From positions 1 to 6,395 of the forward strand of contig JAEZIQ010000083.1 of assembly GCA_023436605.1 (NCBI GenBank): a DNA stretch of 6,395 nt. The letters run 5' to 3'. The position numbers and the translations under genes are program-made. The DNA comes from Actinomycetes bacterium (GTDB lineage: Bacteria; Actinomycetota; Thermoleophilia; Solirubrobacterales; 70-9). Below are positions 1-5,515 of the stretch, piece after piece. Position 1 is the stretch's first letter, and every line of letters begins with the position of its first letter. A model generated the notes under the pieces. The model was not told the DNA's origin, made no database searches, and saw only the letters and a program-made list of their open reading frames with translations.

Positions 1-29
1 ACATGCTCGACCGCCTCGGCATCGATTAG
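1..29 (+). CDS. 3' end of an upstream gene (partial, unidentified)
   Basis: In frame 3 the window opens with a short reading stretch whose last residues are MLDRLGID, closed by TAG at 27-29. The codons end mostly in G or C, as in the downstream genes, so this is probably the C-terminus of a gene beginning outside the window. Frame 1 also stays open (to TGA at 88-90), but its translation contains a Val run and a Cys end and looks less natural. Eight residues are too few to name a family. The inverted repeat beginning about 40 bases after the stop is consistent with a gene end here. Confidence 0.4.
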
Positions 30-68
30 CCCGGACGGCACTTGGCATCCACCCGCTGAAGTCGTGGT

Positions 69-113
69 GGTGAAGCAGGTTTTGTGCTGATTCGGTCGCG
101 AGGCTGCTTCACC
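69..113. repeat. Perfect 10-bp inverted repeat (possible hairpin/terminator)
   Basis: GGTGAAGCAG at 69-78 is exactly complementary to CTGCTTCACC at 104-113, leaving a 25-nt loop. Two further G-U pairs are possible at the base (68 with 114, 67 with 115). No T-run follows on either side, so it is not a classical Rho-independent terminator. High-GC actinobacteria often use hairpins lacking a U-tract, and the position 40 bases after the upstream stop would suit transcription termination. A regulatory or protein-binding role is equally possible. Confidence 0.45.
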
Positions 114-143
114 GTGGCTGCGTTCCCATCCATGTCTGGGTTC

Positions 144-162
144 CTGGCCGTGGCCCGGCCAG
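144..162. repeat. Short GC-rich inverted repeat
   Basis: CTGGCC at 144-149 pairs with GGCCAG at 157-162 around a 7-nt loop. It lies just upstream of the three-palindrome array. The 6-bp stem is short for this base composition and may be chance, so no role is claimed. Confidence 0.2.
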
Positions 163-169
163 AATGATT

Positions 170-226
170 CGTACTTTGGGTAGGTAAATGCGTACTTGTG
201 GTATGTTTTTACCTACGGTGAGTATG
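170..226. promoter_or_regulatory. Three-site operator array, CNTACN5GTANG every 21 bp
   Basis: Three imperfect palindromes share the form CNTAC-N5-GTANG, at 170-184, 191-205 and 212-226. Their centres are at 177, 198 and 219, an exact spacing of 21 bp (two helical turns), which puts all sites on the same DNA face. A perfect 9-bp inverted repeat, GTAGGTAAA (180-188) with TTTACCTAC (208-216), is also centred on 198, so the whole array has a dyad through the middle site. Palindromes of this size in front of an operon that carries its own TetR gene are typical of TetR-family operators. Assigning the array to the TetR encoded at 1722-2306 is inference. Confidence 0.7.
176..207 (+). promoter_or_regulatory. 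Candidate sigma-70-type promoter inside the operator array
   Basis: An extended -10-like element TGGTATGTT (199-207, hexamer TATGTT at 202-207) fits TGN-TANNNT. A weak -35-like TTGGGT lies at 176-181, but the spacer of 20 nt is long, so the extended -10 would have to carry recognition. A start near 214 would give a leader of about 45 nt. The middle operator palindrome would then cover the -10 and the third would cover the start site, the expected geometry for repression. The motif match is modest. Confidence 0.3.
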
Positions 227-246
227 TAACGTCGAACGGCGGCATC

Positions 247-252
247 AGGAGG
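247..252 (+). promoter_or_regulatory. Shine-Dalgarno site fixing the start of the SnoaL-like gene
   Basis: AGGAGG, the full consensus, sits six bases before ATG 259-261. It rules in the 259 start and makes the longer TTG start at 196, which would run through the operator array, unlikely. Confidence 0.85.
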
Positions 253-258
253 TCTTCC

Positions 259-684
259 ATGAGCGGCAATTTGAACCAGCTGGACATCGAGGCGGTTTCA
301 CAACGCTATTTCGCGGCCTGGGAAGCCCGCGATCCCGAAGCGATCATCTCCCTTCATGCGGAGGACACCCAGTTCTGGACTCACCTCGGCGCAGGGCCCG
401 TACGGGGCAAAGGGCCGGTGCGCGAGGCATTCGAGGCATTGTTCGGGCAATTCCCGGGTTTCTCGTTCGAGGTGTACCGGGTGGTGACCGGGTCGAACCA
501 CTGGGTGCTCGACTGGGCGCTTATCGACGGGGCGATCCGGTTCGACTGCCTCGATCTGGTCGAAGTTTCGGACGATGGACTGGTTACCCGCAAGGACACC
601 TTCGTCGACGGGGTCCAGCTGGAGGCGGCCATGCGCGCCGCGGCCGTTCCGGGCGGTGCGGAGGAGAAAGCGAGTGCGGTCTGA
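259..684 (+). CDS. SnoaL-like / NTF2-fold protein
   Basis: A 141-residue protein of the SnoaL-like branch of the NTF2 superfamily: small alpha+beta cone-shaped proteins that act as polyketide cyclases, isomerases, hydrolases or ligand binders. Seen here are the N-terminal helix with RYFAAWEARDPEAI (16-29), then a His-Ala-Glu-Asp turn (33-36), the G-K-G-Pro-x-R-E-A-F helix start (50-58), and the strand pattern ending in DGLVTRKDTFVD (106-117), which is typical of SnoaL domains. It has no signal peptide and should be cytosolic. ATG 259 is chosen because a perfect AGGAGG precedes it by six bases. Its TGA overlaps the next gene's ATG (TGATG at 682-686), so it is the first gene of a coupled operon with DUF3237, DUF385 and TetR genes. 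The fold is clear; the reaction cannot be told from sequence. Confidence 0.85.
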   Translation: MSGNLNQLDIEAVSQRYFAAWEARDPEAIISLHAEDTQFWTHLGAGPVRGKGPVREAFEALFGQFPGFSFEVYRVVTGSNHWVLDWALIDGAIRFDCLDLVEVSDDGLVTRKDTFVDGVQLEAAMRAAAVPGGAEEKASAV

Positions 685-1184
685 TGACGGCTACCAACCC
701 GGCTGACCCAACCGGAGAGATCCCCCGGCTGGATTCACTGCCGGTCAGGCATCTCTGCGATCTGCACGTAGAACTCGAACCGGCCCGGGTAATCGGCACT
801 CCTGCCGGTACCCGCCTGTCCTTCATCGCCAAAGGTGGCCGGGTCAACGGCCCTGACCTGAAGGGAGAGGTGCTGCCTGGCGGGGGAGACTGGCTCCGCG
901 TCGGAAACGATCGGGTCGGTCAGGTTGATGTCCGGGTCACCCTGCGAACCGAGGACGGAGTACTGATCCACTTCGAATCCGGCGGAGTTGTGTCGGTACC
1001 GGACGACGGACTCCTGCGACTCAGCGCCGGCGAAGCGATCCCGTTCGAGGAGACGTACATCCGGACCACGCCGCGGTTCGAGACCTCCGACGAGCGGTAC
1101 TCCTGGCTGGGCCGGATCGTGACGATCGGGTACAACGCGATCGCCCCTGATCACGTCGACTACCGGATATATCAGGTGCTCTGA
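684..1184 (+). CDS. DUF3237 (UPF0311) family protein
   Basis: A 166-residue protein recognised as DUF3237, a beta-barrel family of unknown biochemical role. Family hallmarks are a GGRVNGPDLKGEVLPGGGDW block (51-70), the R-x-T-L-R-T-E-D-G-V-L-I segment (84-95), and the closing E-T-Y-I-R-T-x-P-R-F-E-T-S block (123-135), followed by YSWLGRIVTIGY (139-150) and a C-terminal tyrosine-containing strand. The length is normal for the family. The start ATG shares bases with the SnoaL stop, and no strong Shine-Dalgarno stands at the right distance, so translation is probably coupled to the upstream gene. It sits between a SnoaL-like gene and a DUF385 gene, suggesting a part in small-molecule metabolism; ligand binding or catalysis remains unproven. 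No signal peptide is seen. Confidence 0.85.
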   Translation: MTATNPADPTGEIPRLDSLPVRHLCDLHVELEPARVIGTPAGTRLSFIAKGGRVNGPDLKGEVLPGGGDWLRVGNDRVGQVDVRVTLRTEDGVLIHFESGGVVSVPDDGLLRLSAGEAIPFEETYIRTTPRFETSDERYSWLGRIVTIGYNAIAPDHVDYRIYQVL

Positions 1185-1699
1185 TGGCTACCCCGAAGAA
1201 CCGGACACCGGAAGCCGGAAGCGGAAACCAGGCCCGGAGGCGGATTGCCCGTCGTTCCAACCGGATCGCCACCAGGTGGGCGAGCGCCCAGCGCGCCTTC
1301 TCCCGCTTGCACGCCCGGCTCTACCGGATCAGCGGCGGCAGGTTCCTGGCCCATTGGTTCGACCGGGCTCCAGTCCTGGTGCTGGAAACGACGGGCCGCC
1401 GATCCGGCCGCCGGCGACGCACTCCGGTCCTGTATCTGCGGGAAGGTGAATCCTTCGTGGTGCTCGCGGCAAACGCTGGCGCCGATCGTACGCCAGCCTG
1501 GTGGCTCAACCTGAAGGCGTCGGGGGAAGGCGTGGCCGAAGTCGGTCGTCGCCGGTTGCGGGTGCGTCCCCGGCTGCTCGAGGGCGAAGAACGGGAAAGG
1601 CTGTGGCGCTCGTTCGTCGGAATGTACCCCCAGGCCCGGGATTACGCGACGTTCACCGAGCGGGAACTGCCGCTCGTGGCGCTGGACCCGTTGTCATGA
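1184..1699 (+). CDS. DUF385 / deazaflavin (F420)-dependent nitroreductase-like protein
   Basis: A 171-residue protein of the split-barrel family that includes mycobacterial Ddn (F420H2-dependent quinone/nitro reductase). Family signatures appear in order: H-A-R-L-Y-R-I-S-G-G-R (43-53), V-L-E-T-T-G-R-R-S-G (66-75), the P-V-L-Y-L strand (81-85), P-A-W-W-L-N-L-K-A (104-112) and the C-terminal Y-x-x-F-T-E-R-E-L-P-L-V-x-L-x-P (154-169). Members reduce quinones, enones or nitro compounds with F420H2, or bind other cofactors such as FAD or heme, so F420 use is likely rather than certain. The first 40 residues are an Arg-rich extension ahead of the usual domain start. The start overlaps the upstream stop (TGATG at 1182-1186), with an AGGTG just upstream. 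The substrate is unknown. Confidence 0.85.
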   Translation: MATPKNRTPEAGSGNQARRRIARRSNRIATRWASAQRAFSRLHARLYRISGGRFLAHWFDRAPVLVLETTGRRSGRRRRTPVLYLREGESFVVLAANAGADRTPAWWLNLKASGEGVAEVGRRRLRVRPRLLEGEERERLWRSFVGMYPQARDYATFTERELPLVALDPLS

Positions 1700-1725
1700 T
1701 GATGGGCATGCGAGGTACCAATTGA
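1699..1725 (+). other. 8-codon mini-ORF linking the DUF385 stop to the TetR start
   Basis: ATG at 1699-1701 overlaps the DUF385 stop as TGATG. It opens the frame MMGMRGTN, which stops at TGA 1723-1725. That stop overlaps the TTG start of the TetR gene (TTGA, 1722-1725). Ribosomes finishing the DUF385 gene could reinitiate here and be released on the TetR start. The peptide itself looks meaningless. A translational-coupling role is inferred from the overlaps only, and the arrangement may be chance. Confidence 0.25.
1712..1715 (+). promoter_or_regulatory. Shine-Dalgarno site supporting the TTG start of the TetR gene
   Basis: GAGG lies six bases before TTG 1722-1724. No ATG or GTG in the same frame is available near the beginning of the DNA-binding domain, so this site supports the unusual TTG start. 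Confidence 0.6.
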
Positions 1726-2306
1726 GTCCGACCCAGGCGGAGCGGCGCGCGACCACGACCGCAGCATTGCTGAGTGCGGCACGCGATCTCTTTGCCAGCG
1801 ACGGCTATGCCGCAGTTTCAATTGAAGCCGTGGCGTCGAAGGCGGGTGTCACCAAGGGGGCCGTGTACCACCTCTTCGACGGGAAACGCGAACTTTTCGA
1901 AGCTGTGCTCGGACGTGAAGTCACCTCGCTGGCCGAGTCCATCGGGGAGGTCTACCGGAGCGAGCCTGATCCCTGGGAAGCACTGCGCCTGGGTAGCCGC
2001 GCGTTCGTGGAGGCTTGCCTGGACCCCGAAATCCAACGAATCCTCCTGCTTGATTCATTCGCTGCCCTGGGATGGGAACGCGTCCGTAGCCAGGAGACCA
2101 TCCTGCTCGACGGCCTGACTCGCGGAATCGAGCGCGCGATCGAGGCGGGAAGGATCGAGGACCGGCCGGCCGCACCACTGGCCGGGCTCCTGTTCGGAGC
2201 GATGTGCGAACTGGCGATGTTGATTGCCCGTTCCGATGAGCAACGGCTGGCCGAGCGTGAAGCTCTCGACGAGCTGGACCGAATTTTCGAAGCGCTGGCC
2301 ACCTGA
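1722..2306 (+). CDS. TetR/AcrR-family transcriptional regulator
   Basis: A 194-residue, one-domain-plus-ligand-domain repressor of normal TetR length. The N-terminal DNA-binding domain spans about residues 12-60: A-L-L-S-A-A-R-D-L-F (14-23) then G-Y-A-A-V-S-I-E-A-V-A (28-38), and the recognition segment A-G-V-T-K-G-A-V-Y-H-L-F (41-52) followed by D-G-K-R-E-L-F. The remaining helices (about 65-194) form the dimer/ligand domain and are, as usual, not diagnostic. The start is TTG, supported by GAGG six bases upstream; starting here leaves a short polar N-terminus before helix 1. It is the last gene of the SnoaL-DUF3237-DUF385 run, 22 bases after the previous stop, and probably represses its own operon through the palindrome array at 170-226. 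The inducer is probably a substrate or product of the three enzymes, by inference. Confidence 0.93.
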   Translation: MSPTQAERRATTTAALLSAARDLFASDGYAAVSIEAVASKAGVTKGAVYHLFDGKRELFEAVLGREVTSLAESIGEVYRSEPDPWEALRLGSRAFVEACLDPEIQRILLLDSFAALGWERVRSQETILLDGLTRGIERAIEAGRIEDRPAAPLAGLLFGAMCELAMLIARSDEQRLAEREALDELDRIFEALAT

Positions 2307-2313
2307 GCCGGAA

Positions 2314-2343
2314 TTGCCCGCCCGGCGGCGGCTTCCGTAGGAT
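2314..2343 (+). promoter_or_regulatory. Candidate promoter giving a leaderless transcript
   Basis: TTGCCC (2314-2319) and TAGGAT (2338-2343) are separated by 18 nt and resemble TTGACA / TANNNT; TAGGAT is a common actinobacterial -10. The -10 ends eight bases before ATG 2352, so transcription could start at the A of the start codon and yield a leaderless mRNA, common in actinobacteria. The same bases also contain AGGA (2339-2342), usable as a weak Shine-Dalgarno if transcription instead reads through from upstream. This would be the promoter for the lipoprotein-hisIE-trpEGD genes. Confidence 0.4.
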
Positions 2344-2351
2344 TCGATCCC

Positions 2352-2774
2352 ATGCTGCGAAAAGTCGCAATCTGCGCCGTAATGGCAACCGCCCTGCTGG
2401 CCGCCGGCTGCGGCAACTCCGATGAATCGACGTCCAACGAGGACGAGAAGGAGATCAGGGAACTGGTCACCGAAGTGAACCAGGCGACGGCGGGCAAGGA
2501 CGCTTCGGCGTTCTGCCTGCTGATCCAGCCGAGCGCGATCGAGAAGACCTTCGTTGACATCGACCGTTGCGTGAAGGAAACGAAGAAGATCCTCGAACAG
2601 GCCGGAGAACAGCCGACGCTTGAAGTCGAGAGCGTCGAGGTCGACGGTGACCTGGCCAGCGTCACTTTCGCCGGGAGTGCCAGCAACGAGGCTACCTTCG
2701 TGAGGGAAGGCGGCCGGTGGTACGTGCCGCTCGACCAGAGTGAAATCAACGTGGACGCCGACAGCGAAGGTTGA
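2352..2774 (+). CDS. Small secreted lipoprotein, NTF2-like (DUF4878-type)
   Basis: A 140-residue putative lipoprotein. The first 20 residues form a type II signal peptide: charged start M-L-R-K, hydrophobic core A-I-C-A-V-M-A-T-A-L-L, and lipobox A-A-G-C with the lipidated Cys at 20. A polar, acidic linker (21-34) follows, then a domain of about 100 residues. This has an N-terminal helix (33-48), a Cys pair (55 and 73) that could form a disulfide outside the membrane, and three strands ending in A-T-F-V-R-E-G-G-R-W-Y-V (114-125). That layout resembles NTF2-like/DUF4878 lipoproteins common in actinobacteria, whose role is unknown. The Trp-Tyr strand close to the end suggests a complete domain. 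Its stop is one base before the hisIE start, so it is probably co-transcribed with amino-acid genes. Lipoprotein status is clear; the fold assignment is moderate. Confidence 0.85.
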   Translation: MLRKVAICAVMATALLAAGCGNSDESTSNEDEKEIRELVTEVNQATAGKDASAFCLLIQPSAIEKTFVDIDRCVKETKKILEQAGEQPTLEVESVEVDGDLASVTFAGSASNEATFVREGGRWYVPLDQSEINVDADSEG

Positions 2775-2775
2775 G

Positions 2776-3393
2776 ATGGCTGCTGTGGAAGTGAAGTTTG
2801 ACCGGGACGGTCTCGTCCCCTGTATCGCTCAGGATGCCGACACGGGCGAGGTACTGACCCTTGCCTACATGAACGAAGAGGCCCTGCGGCTGACTGAAGA
2901 GACCGGTCTGGTCACCTATTTCAGCCGTTCGCGCCAGAAGATCTGGCAGAAAGGCGAGGAGTCCGGGAACGTCCAGAAGGTTCGCCAGCTGCGGATCGAT
3001 TGCGACGGTGACGCGCTGATCGCCCTGGTCGAGCCGGCCGGCCCGGCCTGCCACACCGGAGAGCGCACCTGCTTCTTCCGCGATCTCGAAACGGGGGAGA
3101 CCCCCGAACCGGTTGACGGTGAGGCCCTCGCGGTTTTGGCCCGCACGATCGACTCCCGTCTCGCCGAGAAGCCGGAGGGCAGCTACGTCGTGAAGCTGCT
3201 CGAAGACCCGGCGTTCGCCGGTGAGAAAGTGATGGAGGAAGCCGAAGAGGTAAGCCGCGCGGTTCGCGAGGAAACCGACGACCGGGTCGCGAGCGAGGCG
3301 GCTGATGTTCTCTTTCACCTTGCGGCACTCATTCGCAGCCGGGGCATCACCTTGTCGGACGTCGGAGAGGTTCTGAATGGCCGTCGCACCTGA
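2776..3393 (+). CDS. hisIE: Bifunctional phosphoribosyl-AMP cyclohydrolase / phosphoribosyl-ATP pyrophosphatase (HisIE)
   Basis: A 205-residue fusion catalysing histidine steps 2 and 3. The C-terminal HisE half hydrolyses PR-ATP to PR-AMP and the N-terminal HisI half opens the adenine ring of PR-AMP to give ProFAR. HisI (about 1-105) shows Y-M-N-E-E-A-L (31-37), the S-R-S-R-x-x-I-W-x-K-G-E-x-S-G-N block (50-65), D-C-D-G-D (75-79; Mg-binding aspartates and a zinc Cys) and A-C-H-T-G-E-R-T-C-F-F (91-101; the other two zinc Cys, 92 and 99). HisE (about 118-205) shows the acidic E-K-V-M-E-E-A-E-E helix (150-158) and S-E-A-A-D-V-L-F-H-L (173-182). ATG 2776 is preferred over ATG 2740 because GAAGG (2766-2770) lies five bases before it and HisI proteins begin near here. 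The gene overlaps trpE by 17 bases. Cytosolic; all key residues are present. Confidence 0.96.
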   Translation: MAAVEVKFDRDGLVPCIAQDADTGEVLTLAYMNEEALRLTEETGLVTYFSRSRQKIWQKGEESGNVQKVRQLRIDCDGDALIALVEPAGPACHTGERTCFFRDLETGETPEPVDGEALAVLARTIDSRLAEKPEGSYVVKLLEDPAFAGEKVMEEAEEVSRAVREETDDRVASEAADVLFHLAALIRSRGITLSDVGEVLNGRRT

Positions 3394-4902
3394 TCTCGCT
3401 GCCCGTCTGACTCCGGACCTGGAATCGGCCCGGGCGATGGTCCCGGAATCGAACGTGGTTCCGGTCGCGCTCCGCTACACCGATGACACCGAAACCCCGG
3501 TTTCTGCCCTGCTCAAACTGCGCCAGGACGGTCTCTGCTTCCTGCTCGAATCGGCCGAACGCGGCCAGGTCGGCCGCTACTCGTTCGTCGGGGTCAGCCC
3601 GCACCGGGTGATTCGCTGGGTTGCTGGTGAGCTCTCCGAATTCCCCGGTGACGCGATGTCGGGCGAGGGCGAACCGCTGGAGAAGACCGGCGCGCCGGAT
3701 CCCTACGACGGAGTGAAGAACTACCTCGACCGCTACCGGGTGGCCGAGATCGACGGCCTGCCGCCTTTCGCGGGCGGCGCGGTCGGTCTCTTCGGCTACG
3801 ACCTGGTCCGGGCGATCGAGCCGCTCGGCGACCCCAACCCGGATCCGCTCGGCCTGCCCGACCTGGCCCTGATGATCACCGACGTGCTGCTGGCCTTCGA
3901 CCACCTCCACAACGAGCTGACCATCATCAGCTGCGCCTGGGCCGACGAGCATGAGAGCTTCGATGAAGCCTGGGAAGCCGCCGCCGCCCGCATCGAGACC
4001 GTGCGTGAGGGCCTGCGCGGTCCTGTTCCGGAAGTCAAGGGCGCGGGAGCGGTGGAGGCACCCGATTTCAAGTCCAATGTGAGTCGGGAAGAGTTCGAGT
4101 CGATGGTCGCCCGGATCGTTGATTACATCCGCGCCGGCGACGCCTTCCAGGTTGTGCCCTCACAGCGTTTCAGCGCGGACCAGAAGGCCGAAGCGCTTTC
4201 GATCTACCGCGGCCTGCGCTCGATCAATCCATCGCCCTACATGTACTTCTTCGAGTTCGGGGACTTCCAGATTGCCGGCGCTTCGCCCGAACCGCTGCTC
4301 AAGGTGAATGGCGACCGGGTCGAGATCCGGCCGATCGCCGGCACCTCGCCGCGTGGCGCCAACGAGGAGGAGGACCGCCGCCTTGCCGAGAAGATGATCT
4401 CCGACCCGAAGGAGCGCTCCGAGCACGTGATGCTGGTCGATCTGGCCCGGAATGACATCGGCCGCGAAGCCGAGTACGGCACGGTCGAGGTCGAGGAGCT
4501 CATGGTCGTTGAGACCTACTCGCACGTGATGCACATCGTCAGCCGGGTCTCCGGTCGACTGCCGGAAGGCCGCGGCGCCCTCGACGTGCTGCGTTCGGCT
4601 CTGCCGGCCGGCACTCTCTCCGGGGCCCCGAAGGTGCGGGCGATGCAGATCATCGACGAGATGGAAAAGGTCAAGCGCTGCTCCTACGGCGGCGCGGTCG
4701 GCTATCTCTCCTGGAACGGCGATCTCGACACGGCGATTCACATTCGCACCGCCCTGATCAAGGACGGCCAGGTCCACATCCAGGCCGGCGGCGGCACCGT
4801 CGCCGACGCCAAGCCCGCCTACGAGTACGAAGAATCCGTAAACAAGGCGAAGGCGATGTTCCGCGCCGTCGAGATCGCCTGCGAGAACCCTGACTGGGCC
4901 TG

Positions 4903-4903
<1 letters not shown>
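3377..4903 (+). CDS. trpE: Anthranilate synthase component I
   Basis: A 508-residue chorismate-using enzyme of usual TrpE length. With TrpG-derived ammonia it turns chorismate into anthranilate and pyruvate, the committing step of tryptophan synthesis. The N-terminal domain has L-L-E-S-A-E (56-61), the conserved tryptophan feedback-binding segment, then G-R-Y-S-F-V-G (66-72) and G-G-A-V-G-L-F-G-Y-D (133-142). The chorismate-binding domain (about 235-500) has D-A-F-Q-V-V-P-S-Q (255-263), the I-R-P-I-A-G-T-S-P-R-G block (317-327), E-R-S-E-H-x-M-L-V-D-L-A-R-N-D (346-360), the catalytic-region His in S-H-V-M-H-I-V-S (382-389), and P-A-G-T-L-S-G-A-P-K (410-419). Being full length with the LLES motif, it is more likely TrpE than PabB. 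The start has GGAGAGG six bases upstream, inside the end of hisIE. Its stop overlaps the trpG start (TGATG, 4901-4905), which would help keep the two subunits in balance. Confidence 0.97.
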
Positions 4904-5514
<611 letters not shown>

Positions 5515-5515
5515 A

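Noticed and set aside
151..161. TGG-N5-CCA palindrome exactly 21 bp upstream of the first TAC-N5-GTA site, possibly a fourth operator
   Set aside because: The phase is suggestive, but the core bases differ completely from TAC/GTA and the palindrome is part of a GC-rich hairpin, so it is not counted as a site.
196..258. Upstream TTG start extending the SnoaL-like protein by 21 residues
   Set aside because: The extension would be read from the palindrome array and has no Shine-Dalgarno, whereas ATG 259 has a perfect AGGAGG six bases before it and matches the normal SnoaL N-terminus.
1501..1725. 74-codon + strand frame overlapping the DUF385 gene
   Set aside because: It is Arg/Gly/Pro-rich shadow sequence in an alternative frame; only its last eight codons (the mini-ORF) are of possible interest.
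2307..2326. GCCGG/CCGGC repeat after the TetR stop as a terminator
   Set aside because: A 5-bp stem with a 10-nt loop and no T-run is within chance for this base composition, and it overlaps the candidate -35 element.
1952..2749. 265-codon antisense open frame across the TetR and lipoprotein genes
   Set aside because: The Ser/Ala/Arg-rich translation has no domain, and it opposes two convincing genes with clear motifs.
2740..2775. Upstream ATG start for hisIE overlapping the lipoprotein gene
   Set aside because: The extra 12 residues are not HisI-like, and ATG 2776 has GAAGG at good spacing and gives the usual N-terminus.
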